NCBI GenBank assembly: GCA_023445955.1
Contig: JAEXJH010000629.1
Coordinates: 1 to 5,198 of the forward strand
DNA from: Pseudomonadota bacterium
GTDB taxonomy: Bacteria; Pseudomonadota; Alphaproteobacteria; Caulobacterales; Caulobacteraceae
Direction: 5' to 3'
Length of the DNA stretch: 5,198 nucleotides
Shown here: piece by piece, positions 1 to 5,198 of the stretch
Layout of the letters: the number at the start of each line of letters is the position of its first letter
Position numbering within the stretch: position 1 is the first letter of the stretch
Made by a program: the position numbers and the translations under genes
Notes under the pieces: model-generated
What the model was told of the DNA's origin: nothing
Seen by the model: only the letters and a program-made list of their open reading frames with translations
Database searches by the model: none

Positions 1-1
1 G

Positions 2-598
2 GCCTGGGAAACGGGCGAGGGCAACCTCGCCGCCACTCTGCTCCTGCGCACAGATAAGCCGCCGGGCGAGGCCGCCCAGGTCTCGTTCGTCGCCGCCCTG
101 GCCGTGGCCGACATGTTGGGCCACTACGTGCCGGCTTCGTTGGTCAGCCTGAAATGGCCCAACGACCCGCTGCTGGGCGGGCTGAAGGTCAGCGGCATCC
201 TGATCGAGTCCGGGGCTTCTCCAATGGGCGGCCTGTGGCTGGCCGTCGGCGTTGGGGTCAATCTGGCCCGCAAGCCGATCGACAGCGAGCGCCCCGCCAC
301 CTCGATCGCCACCTATCGCGAAATCCCGCCGCCCTCCGCGCCCGAGGCCGCCCAATGCCTGGCCGAGGCCTTCGAACGTTGGTCGCGGGTCTGGGCCTCG
401 CTGGGCTTTCCCGCCATCGCCGACGCCTGGACGGCCCGCGCCCATGGCCTGGGCGAGCCCTGCGTCGCGCGCCTGGGGACCGAGACGGTCGAGGGCATCG
501 CCGAGGGGCTGGACGGCGACGGGGCGCTGAGGCTCCGCCTGGATGACGGCCGGGTCCGCCGGATTACCGCCGGCGATGTTTTCTTCGGAGGCGCGTGA
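2..598 (+). CDS. birA: Biotin--[acetyl-CoA-carboxylase] ligase (BirA), 5' end missing
   Basis: This cytoplasmic enzyme joins biotin to ATP to make biotinyl-AMP and transfers biotin to a lysine on biotin carboxyl carrier proteins such as those of acetyl-CoA or propionyl-CoA carboxylase. The frame is open from base 2 with no start, so 198 C-terminal residues are visible. They begin AWETGEGNL, which in this family directly follows the biotin/AMP-binding GRGRxGR loop, so that loop lies just outside the window. KWPND (visible residues 51-55, bases 152-166) and the following [11 protein letters not shown], with the biotin-contacting lysine at visible residue 62, are hallmark ligase motifs. The last 45 or so residues form the small SH3-like C-terminal domain (GEPCVARLG to DVFFGGA). 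Whether an N-terminal DNA-binding domain exists cannot be seen. The stop overlaps the coaX start by one base (TGATG). The family call is firm. Confidence 0.93.
   Translation, partial: AWETGEGNLAATLLLRTDKPPGEAAQVSFVAALAVADMLGHYVPASLVSLKWPNDPLLGGLKVSGILIESGASPMGGLWLAVGVGVNLARKPIDSERPATSIATYREIPPPSAPEAAQCLAEAFERWSRVWASLGFPAIADAWTARAHGLGEPCVARLGTETVEGIAEGLDGDGALRLRLDDGRVRRITAGDVFFGGA
587..591 (+). promoter_or_regulatory. Ribosome binding site of coaX
   Basis: GGAGG lies at the end of birA, six bases before ATG 598. A GTG at 595 is also in frame but would sit only three bases from this site, so ATG 598 is the better start. It gives the protein [10 protein letters not shown] rather than MMLLAIEQ. 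Confidence 0.7.
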
Positions 599-1380
599 TG
601 CTTCTCGCCATTGAACAGGGCAACACCAACACCATGTTCGCGATTCACGACGGCGCGTCGTGGATCGCTCAATGGCGCTCGGCCACCGAGAGCACTCGCA
701 CCGCCGACGAGTACGTGGTCTGGCTCTCGCAGCTGTTGTCGATGCAGGGCATCGGCTTCCGGGCCATCGACGCGGTGATCATCTCCAGCGTCGTCCCGCA
801 GTCGATCTTCAATCTGCGCAACCTCTCCCGGCGCTATTTCAACGTCGAGCCGCTGGTGATCGGCGAGAACGCTAAGTTGGGCATCGACGTCCGCATCGAG
901 AAGCCGTCCGAGGCCGGCGCCGACCGCCTGGTCAACGCCATCGGTGCGGCCATGGTCTATTCCGGCCCGCTGATCGTCATCGACAGCGGCACGGCCACCA
1001 CCTTCGACATCGTGGCCGCCGACGGCGCATTCGAGGGCGGGATCATCTCGCCCGGCATCAACCTGTCGATGCAGGCCCTGCACGAAGCGGCGGCCAAGCT
1101 GCCCCGCATCGCCATCCAGCGACCGGCCGGTAACAGGATCGTGGGCACCGACACCGTGTCTGCCATGCAGTCCGGCGTCTTCTGGGGGTATATCTCTCTG
1201 ATCGAGGGTCTCGTTTCGCGCATCAAGGCTGAGCGCGGCGAGCCCATGACCGTCATCGCCACCGGCGGCGTCGCCTCGTTGTTCGAAGGCGCCACCGACA
1301 GCATCGCCCACTTCGCCTCCGATCTGACGATCCGGGGTCTTCTCGAAATTTATCGCCGAAACACCAATTCTGAGACCTGA
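598..1380 (+). CDS. coaX: Type III pantothenate kinase (CoaX)
   Basis: It phosphorylates pantothenate to 4'-phosphopantothenate with ATP, the first committed step of coenzyme A synthesis, in the cytoplasm. The 260 residues match the usual length of the family (about 255-270) and show the ASKHA-fold motifs in order: the phosphate-1 loop EQGNTNT (6-12), [10 protein letters not shown] (107-116) for pantothenate binding, the phosphate-2 motif [10 protein letters not shown] (128-137) with the likely catalytic or metal-linked D129, EGGIISPG (146-153), GTD (183-185) and the adenosine-side TGG (222-224). Residue 6 is Glu where most family members have Asp. Type III kinases generally need a monovalent cation and are not inhibited by CoA; this is family knowledge. 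ATG 598 is chosen from the GGAGG at 587-591. The gene overlaps birA and rnj by one base each (TGATG), which suggests translational coupling. Confidence 0.95.
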   Translation: MLLAIEQGNTNTMFAIHDGASWIAQWRSATESTRTADEYVVWLSQLLSMQGIGFRAIDAVIISSVVPQSIFNLRNLSRRYFNVEPLVIGENAKLGIDVRIEKPSEAGADRLVNAIGAAMVYSGPLIVIDSGTATTFDIVAADGAFEGGIISPGINLSMQALHEAAAKLPRIAIQRPAGNRIVGTDTVSAMQSGVFWGYISLIEGLVSRIKAERGEPMTVIATGGVASLFEGATDSIAHFASDLTIRGLLEIYRRNTNSET

Positions 1381-3059
1381 TGAAAAAATCCAAAGACGAC
1401 GAACTCGTTTTCCTGCCCCTGGGCGGGTCGAACGAGATCGGCATGAACTTCAACCTGTACGGCTTCGGGCCGGCGCACGATCGCAAGTGGATCGTCGTCG
1501 ACCTTGGCGTGACCTTCGGTGACCAGACGACGCCGGGCGTCGAGATCATCCTGCCGGACCCGACGTACATCGAGCCCTATGCCGACGACATCCTCGGCAT
1601 CGTCCTGACCCACGCGCACGAAGACCACCTGGGCGCGGTGCACTGGCTGTGGCCGCGCCTGAAGGCGCCGGTCTACGCTACGCCGTTCACCGCCTTCCTG
1701 CTGCGCGAGAAGCTGCGTGACGCCGGCCTCCTCGACGAGGTGTCGATCACCGAAGTGCCGCTGGGCGGTACGTTCGAGCTGGGTCCGTTCGAGCTGGAAC
1801 TGATCACCCTGACGCACTCGATCCCCGAGCCGAACGGCCTGGCGATCAAGACGCCGCTGGGCACGATCCTGCACACCGGCGACTGGAAGATCGATCCCGA
1901 GCCCCAACTGGGCGCGCCGACCGACGACGCCGCTCTCCGCCGCCTCGGCGACGAGGGGGTGCTGGCCATGGTCTGCGACAGCACCAACGTCTTCGTCGAA
2001 GGCGAGGCCGGTTCGGAAGCGGGCGTGCGCGAGGCGTTGGGCAACCTGATCAAGAGCCTGTCGGGTAAGATCGCCGTGGCCTGCTTCGCCTCGAATGTGG
2101 CGCGCATGGACACCGTGATCCGCGCGGCCCAGGCCTGCGGCCGCAAGGTCAGCCTGGCCGGCCGCTCGATGCACCGCATGGCCGCCGCGGCGCGGTCGGT
2201 GGGTCTGCTGCAGGGCCTGGAGCCCTTCATCAACGACGACCAGGCCAAGCACCTGCCTGAGAACGAGGTGCTGTTCCTCTGCACCGGCAGCCAGGGTGAG
2301 GCCCGCGCGGCGCTGTCGCGTATCGCTGACGGCAGCCACCCGCATGTGAAGCTGGGGCAGGGCGACCACGTGATCTTCAGCTCGCGAGTGATCCCAGGCA
2401 ACGAGATCCCGATCCGCAATCTGCAGAACAAGCTGGCCGACCGCGGCGTGCGCCTGCACACCGAGCGCGACACGCCTGGCATCCACGTCTCGGGCCACCC
2501 GTGCCGTGACGAGCTGCGCCAGATGTATGCGTGGGTTCGCCCGCACATCGCCGTGCCGACCCACGGCGAACGCCGCCACCTGATCGAGCACGCCGCCTTC
2601 GCCAAGGACCTGCAGGTGCCGCACGCGGTCAGCCCGCGCAACGGCGACATGGTGCGTCTGGCCCCCGGCCAGCCGGGCATCATCGACGAGGTCCCCGCCG
2701 GTCGTCTCTATGTCGACGGCGGCGTGGTCACGCCCGAGAACGGCGACGCCCTGCGCGAGCGCCGTCACGCGGCGTTCAACGGCATGCTGGCCGTGTCGAT
2801 CGTCCTGGATGGCCGCAACAAGATCGTCTCGGGTCCGCAGGTGCGCGGCATCGGCCTGACGGGCGACGAGGAATACAGCCTCGACGACGCCCTCGATGAT
2901 CTCGCCGAAGAAGCCGAGACCGCCTACAAAAAGCTGACGGGCGACACCCGTGAACTGGACGAAGCGATCGAAAGCGCCATCTCCCGCGCCGTGAAGAAGG
3001 CCGCGTTCCGCATCTGGGAACGCAAGCCGGTCGTCGAGACTACGGTCCTGCGCCTGTGA
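1380..3059 (+). CDS. rnj: Ribonuclease J (metallo-beta-lactamase/beta-CASP nuclease)
   Basis: RNase J is a zinc-dependent 5'-to-3' exonuclease and endonuclease in the cytoplasm. In alphaproteobacteria it has been linked to rRNA 5'-end maturation and mRNA turnover. The 559 residues match the family length (about 555). The start region carries LPLGGSNEIGMN (12-23). The metal-binding HxHxDH is H78-A-H80-E-D82-H83, followed by H146 (THSIPE) and D168 (HTGDWKID). The beta-CASP insert spans roughly 200-370 with CFASN (235-239), LAGRSM (259-264) and TGSQGE (302-307). HVSGH (369-373) and THGE (394-397) return to the lactamase fold. A C-terminal domain covers about 450-559. No catalytic residue appears to be missing. 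The start overlaps the coaX stop by one base and has only a weak ribosome binding site (GAGACC), so it is probably translated by coupling. Confidence 0.96.
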   Translation: MKKSKDDELVFLPLGGSNEIGMNFNLYGFGPAHDRKWIVVDLGVTFGDQTTPGVEIILPDPTYIEPYADDILGIVLTHAHEDHLGAVHWLWPRLKAPVYATPFTAFLLREKLRDAGLLDEVSITEVPLGGTFELGPFELELITLTHSIPEPNGLAIKTPLGTILHTGDWKIDPEPQLGAPTDDAALRRLGDEGVLAMVCDSTNVFVEGEAGSEAGVREALGNLIKSLSGKIAVACFASNVARMDTVIRAAQACGRKVSLAGRSMHRMAAAARSVGLLQGLEPFINDDQAKHLPENEVLFLCTGSQGEARAALSRIADGSHPHVKLGQGDHVIFSSRVIPGNEIPIRNLQNKLADRGVRLHTERDTPGIHVSGHPCRDELRQMYAWVRPHIAVPTHGERRHLIEHAAFAKDLQVPHAVSPRNGDMVRLAPGQPGIIDEVPAGRLYVDGGVVTPENGDALRERRHAAFNGMLAVSIVLDGRNKIVSGPQVRGIGLTGDEEYSLDDALDDLAEEAETAYKKLTGDTRELDEAIESAISRAVKKAAFRIWERKPVVETTVLRL

Positions 3060-4300
3060 TCTTCCGCCGTAGCCGTTCCCCCGAGCCCCAGACCTCCGCC
3101 CCCCCGACCACCGGCGCCGGCGAGAACGGCTACGCGGGCCAGATCGTCCGCCACCTCTATCAGGATCTGCTCAAGCGCGAGCCGGATCCCGACGCCCTGG
3201 CTGCCTGCGTCGCCTGGATGGACCGCGGCGCGACGATCGAGGATATCAAGGCCGAGATCATCGGCTCGCCCGAGTATCGCGAGCGCGTCTCGGGCCACCC
3301 GATCGCCAAGTTCCCGGCCATCTACCGACCCGAGCGGATCTCGTATTTCACACACCGAGGCCGCTTTCGTCCGCTGGCGATCAGCATCGAGACGGTCAAC
3401 ATCTGCAACAACGACTGCGTGATCTGCCCGTACTCGATCCAGACCCGCAAGAAGCAGGGCATGGACATGGCGGTTTTCGCCAAGGTCGTGGCTGATTACG
3501 CGGCGCTGGGCGGCGGCCCGGTCACTCTGACCCCGATGGTCGGCGAGGTGCTGCTGGACAAGCAGCTTCTCGAGCGCCTGCAGTTGCTGCGCGCGACGCC
3601 GGCGATCTCCCGCGTTTCGGCGATCACCAACGCCACCATGGCCTATCTCTATACGGACGAAGAGCTCGCCGAGCTGGCCGGCTATTTCGACCGTATTACG
3701 GTGTCCGTGTACGGATTGGACGCCGAAGAATTCCAGCTGATGACCCGCAAGGATCAGTACGACCAGTTCATGGACTCGCTGGGCCGGCTGATCCGGATCT
3801 TCGGCGTCGCCAAGGTCGGGCTGGGCGCGCGGCACCTGCGTGACCGCACGAGCGACGAGGTCGACGCCTGGCTGGCCGATGTCGCCCAGCGTGCGGGCGT
3901 CGAAGCGAGTTTGCTGTCGCTGCCGGGCACCAAGACCTACGCCAACTGGACCGTCTTCGACACGTCCAAGCCTCTGCCGCTGGACGCCGAGTGGATGCCG
4001 CCGCAGCAGAACACCGAGCAATGCGCGCTGCCGCTGATCAGCCTGCAGGTGCTGTCGAGCGGCAAGGTGTCATTCTGCGGCTGCGCCGACTTCGACGGCA
4101 AGACCGCTCTGATGCTGGGCGACATCCGCGAGGCCAGTCTGGCCGACCTCCTGGGCTCCGAGCGCGTGAAGGCGCTGTGGGACTGGCAGGGCTGCGGCGT
4201 GCCCGAGCCCTGCAAGGGCTGCAGCTTCTACATGCCCATCAGTCGTCTGAACGATCTGCACTCGGCGTTCAGCGATCCGATTGGTACGTTCGGCGGCTAG
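3056..4300 (+). CDS. Radical SAM/SPASM protein with N-terminal DUF4214-like domain, substrate unknown
   Basis: The 414-residue protein has three parts. Residues 1-25 are a basic, then Pro/Ser/Thr-rich, probably disordered tail. Residues 26-78 (YAGQIVRHLYQDLLKREPDP through SPEYRERV) form a small helical domain resembling DUF4214. Residues 108-320 are a radical SAM core with the [4Fe-4S] motif CxxxCxxC at C117, C121 and C124, a GEV (163-165) where GGEP is usual, and SVYG (217-220). The C-terminal SPASM/twitch region has C323-x12-G336-x4-C341, fitting the family pattern, plus C343, C380, C386 and C389, so at least one auxiliary iron-sulfur cluster is likely. SPASM enzymes modify peptides, proteins, sugars or other small molecules. 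No precursor peptide gene is visible nearby, so the substrate cannot be named. GTG at 3056 overlaps the rnj stop by four bases (GTGA), which fits coupled translation. Base composition matches the neighbours. Confidence 0.9.
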   Translation: MIFRRSRSPEPQTSAPPTTGAGENGYAGQIVRHLYQDLLKREPDPDALAACVAWMDRGATIEDIKAEIIGSPEYRERVSGHPIAKFPAIYRPERISYFTHRGRFRPLAISIETVNICNNDCVICPYSIQTRKKQGMDMAVFAKVVADYAALGGGPVTLTPMVGEVLLDKQLLERLQLLRATPAISRVSAITNATMAYLYTDEELAELAGYFDRITVSVYGLDAEEFQLMTRKDQYDQFMDSLGRLIRIFGVAKVGLGARHLRDRTSDEVDAWLADVAQRAGVEASLLSLPGTKTYANWTVFDTSKPLPLDAEWMPPQQNTEQCALPLISLQVLSSGKVSFCGCADFDGKTALMLGDIREASLADLLGSERVKALWDWQGCGVPEPCKGCSFYMPISRLNDLHSAFSDPIGTFGG

Positions 4301-4304
4301 GGAG
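4301..4304 (+). promoter_or_regulatory. Ribosome binding site of mce
   Basis: GGAG, seven bases before ATG 4312, sits just after the radical SAM stop codon. It fixes the mce start. The same frame is open back to 3991, but that upstream stretch lies inside the radical SAM gene and reads as arginine-rich shadow sequence. Confidence 0.75.
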
Positions 4305-4311
4305 AAAGACC

Positions 4312-4728
4312 ATGATCGGCAAGCTGAACCACGTGGGCGTCGCGACGCCCTCGATCGACGACTCGGTGAAGATGTATCGCGACCTGCTGGGCGCCACCTC
4401 GGTGACCGAGAAGTGGGCGATGCCGGAGCAGGGGGTCTGGGTCTGCTTCGTCAACCTGCCCAACAGCCAGATCGAGCTGATTGAGCCCTACGGCGAAAGC
4501 TCGCCGATCCATGGCTTCCTGGCCAAGAACCCAAAGGGCGGCCAGCACCACATTTGCTTCGAGGTCGAGAACATCTACGAAGCGCGCGACGATCTGGTGG
4601 CCAAGGGCGCGACCGTGCTGGGCGAGCCCCGCATCGGCGCCCACGGCACGATGATCATCTTCGTTCACCCCAAGGACATGGGCGGCCTGCTGGTCGAGCT
4701 CATGGAGACCCCGAAGGAAGCTCACTGA
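4312..4728 (+). CDS. mce: Methylmalonyl-CoA epimerase
   Basis: It interconverts (2S)- and (2R)-methylmalonyl-CoA, linking propionyl-CoA carboxylase to methylmalonyl-CoA mutase and so feeding propionate, odd-chain fatty acid and branched amino acid carbon into succinyl-CoA. The 138-residue length is typical. The protein is a single pair of vicinal-oxygen-chelate (glyoxalase/bleomycin-resistance) modules. The expected metal ligands are H7 (LNHVGVA), E55 (SQIELIEPYG), H80 (GGQHHICFEV) and E129 (GGLLVEL). The PEQGV motif (38-42) holds a glutamate, E39, that is a likely catalytic base by comparison with the Propionibacterium enzyme. Ligand positions are inferred from memory of the family. Neither mutase nor carboxylase genes are in the window. 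The gene starts 11 bases after the radical SAM stop and ends one base before the DUF1467 start. Confidence 0.93.
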   Translation: MIGKLNHVGVATPSIDDSVKMYRDLLGATSVTEKWAMPEQGVWVCFVNLPNSQIELIEPYGESSPIHGFLAKNPKGGQHHICFEVENIYEARDDLVAKGATVLGEPRIGAHGTMIIFVHPKDMGGLLVELMETPKEAH

Positions 4729-4729
4729 T

Positions 4730-4990
4730 ATGAGCCCGATTACCTGGTTCGCGATCTACCTGACCATCTGGTGGACGGTGCTGTTCGCCGTCCTGCCGCT
4801 GGGCTCGCGCAGCTATCACGAGGCGGGCATCAAGCCGCCGGGTGGCGGGGACCCGGGCGCGCCGATCAATCCGAACCTGAAGCGCAAGTTCATCACCACG
4901 ACCTGGGTCTCGGCCGTCGTGTTCGTGCTGCTGTTCCTGATCATCCACTTCAACCTGATCAATTTGCCGGACCTGCCCGACTGGCAGTGA
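4730..4990 (+). CDS. DUF1467 family two-helix membrane protein
   Basis: This 86-residue inner-membrane protein has no known function. Two hydrophobic segments are clear, about residues 4-23 (ITWFAIYLTIWWTVLFAVLP) and 57-77 (TTWVSAVVFVLLFLIIHFNL). They are joined by a roughly 33-residue polar loop with the conserved-looking LPLGSRS (22-28), GDPGAP (40-45) and PNLKRKFITTT (48-58). This layout is that of DUF1467, a family I associate with alphaproteobacteria and with a place next to mce. ATG 4730 follows the mce stop by one base. AAGGA at 4714-4718, inside mce, can serve as ribosome binding site although its 11-base spacing is long, so coupling to mce is likely. It is the last gene of the run. 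By the positive-inside rule the basic loop (R27, K35, K51, R52, K53) would be cytoplasmic, leaving both termini periplasmic; this is an inference. Confidence 0.88.
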   Translation: MSPITWFAIYLTIWWTVLFAVLPLGSRSYHEAGIKPPGGGDPGAPINPNLKRKFITTTWVSAVVFVLLFLIIHFNLINLPDLPDWQ

Positions 4991-5014
4991 CGCCAGGGTT
5001 GACGTGCGGATGCA

Positions 5015-5068
5015 CAAGCCTTGGGCGCGATGTGGGCAATCTGCCCTCGAACGCCCAAGCCTTGGGCG
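5015..5068 (+). repeat. 13-base direct repeat, second copy inside a palindrome
   Basis: CAAGCCTTGGGCG occurs at 5015-5027 and again, identical, at 5056-5068. Start-to-start distance is 41 bases. The second copy is part of a 17-base palindrome (5052-5068) with 8-base arms, CGCCCAAG and CTTGGGCG, around one central C. The first copy keeps only the inner CAAG-C-CTTG symmetry and the right arm. The repeat lies in the non-coding stretch after the DUF1467 gene. Confidence 0.85.
5020..5068. terminator. Probable operon 3'-end hairpin, possibly bidirectional
   Basis: Two alternative folds share one arm. In the long fold, 5020-5027 (CTTGGGCG) pairs with 5052-5059 (CGCCCAAG), CGA 5028-5030 pairs with TCG 5047-5049, and GGGCA 5034-5038 pairs with TGCCC 5042-5046 around an ATC loop. 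This gives 16 pairs with two small bulges. In the short fold, 5052-5058 pairs with 5062-5068 around a three-base loop. The element starts 29 bases after the DUF1467 stop and ends 13 bases from the stop of the converging - strand reading frame, the right place for a shared terminator. No T-run follows on either strand, so it is not a classic intrinsic terminator. It could instead be an mRNA-stabilising end or a protein site. Confidence 0.45.
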
Positions 5069-5081
5069 AACGACCTCATTG

Positions 5082-5198
5082 TTAGCGCTTCCCTCGCAGG
5101 ATCGTGCCCCAACGAATGTTCGGTTGGTAAGGTGACTTCATGAGATCGGCCTTGCCGGTCTCGCTCTGTGGCGTCTTCCCCGACGATGACTTGAAAGG
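5082..5198 (-). CDS. Possible C-terminal end of an unrecognised gene
   Basis: Reading the - strand from the right edge, 38 codons are open down to TAA at 5084-5082. The residues include SSSGKTPQSETGKADL followed by MKSPYQPNIRWGTILRGKR, a lysine- and serine-rich stretch ending in a basic tail. That composition is more protein-like than the Arg/Pro/Gly-rich shadows elsewhere in the window, and the stop falls just beyond the hairpin, as expected for a gene converging on the operon. I do not recognise the family and the start is outside the window. Third-position GC is about 74 percent, but an alternative + strand frame shares the same wobble column, so this does not settle the strand. Codon positions 1 and 2 do not favour this reading, hence the moderate confidence. 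Confidence 0.42.
   Translation of the reverse strand, partial: PFKSSSGKTPQSETGKADLMKSPYQPNIRWGTILRGKR

Noticed and set aside
1350..2768. Long - strand open frame of 472 codons opposite rnj
   Set aside because: It shows no domain motifs, is rich in Arg, His, Val and Asp as antisense frames of GC-rich genes are, and lies opposite a gene with every catalytic motif intact.
2924..4021. Long - strand open frame of 365 codons opposite the end of rnj and the radical SAM gene
   Set aside because: It spans the junction of two well-supported + strand genes and has shadow-type composition with no recognisable family features.
3991..4311. In-frame upstream extension of mce, which would give a 245-residue protein
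   Set aside because: The extension lies inside the radical SAM coding sequence, is arginine-rich in the manner of a shadow frame, and the epimerase fold begins precisely at M4312 after a good GGAG.
4999..5004. TTGACG as a possible -35 promoter element after the DUF1467 gene
   Set aside because: No matching -10 element lies at the proper distance: the bases about 17 further on are part of the GC-rich repeat.
5140..5198. Possible + strand gene starting at ATG 5140 (MRSALPVSLCGVFPDDDLK), with AAGGTG at 5129-5134
   Set aside because: Start and ribosome binding site are reasonable and codon positions 1 and 2 slightly favour it, but only 19 residues are visible, they match nothing I know, and it overlaps the longer - strand frame that ends neatly beside the hairpin. 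It stays an alternative reading, not a feature.
1..5198. CRISPR arrays, tRNA or rRNA genes, insertion sequences, phage attachment sites
   Set aside because: No regularly spaced repeats, cloverleaf sequences, transposase motifs or terminal inverted repeats were seen. The only repeat is the 13-base pair near 5015-5068.

Overview
The window is very GC-rich, densely packed with genes and strongly biased to G or C at third codon positions. The order birA - coaX - rnj - mce - DUF1467 gene is, as I remember it, typical of alphaproteobacteria, where it usually follows the nuo (complex I) operon. The protein sequences, especially the CoaX reading, look like Caulobacter or a close relative in the Caulobacteraceae. 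This is recognition from memory, not a database result.

Layout: bases 2-598 hold the 3' two thirds of birA (biotin-protein ligase), cut by the left edge. It overlaps coaX (type III pantothenate kinase, 598-1380) by one base, and coaX overlaps rnj (ribonuclease J, 1380-3059) by one base. rnj overlaps by four bases (GTGA) a 414-residue radical SAM/SPASM protein of unknown substrate (3056-4300) with a small N-terminal DUF4214-like helical domain. After an 11-base gap with a good ribosome binding site comes mce (methylmalonyl-CoA epimerase, 4312-4728). One base later comes a two-helix DUF1467 membrane protein (4730-4990). All six genes are on the + strand with no room for internal promoters outside coding sequence, so they are probably one transcript whose promoter lies left of the window.

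Bases 4991-5081 are non-coding and hold a notable fold: a 13-base direct repeat whose second copy is itself a palindrome. It can form either a long interrupted hairpin or a short one, and probably acts as the operon's 3' end. The last 117 bases read best as the C-terminal end of an unrecognised gene on the - strand, converging on the operon, though the evidence is limited.

Functionally the operon is a mix: two cofactor steps (biotin attachment, CoA synthesis), RNA decay and rRNA processing, propionyl/methylmalonyl-CoA metabolism, and two proteins of unknown function. The biotin, CoA and methylmalonyl-CoA functions meet in propionate metabolism (biotin-dependent propionyl-CoA carboxylase, then epimerase), but the grouping may simply reflect an old shared transcript. 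The radical SAM gene is the one member that is not part of the common gene order and is the most likely source of new biology here.
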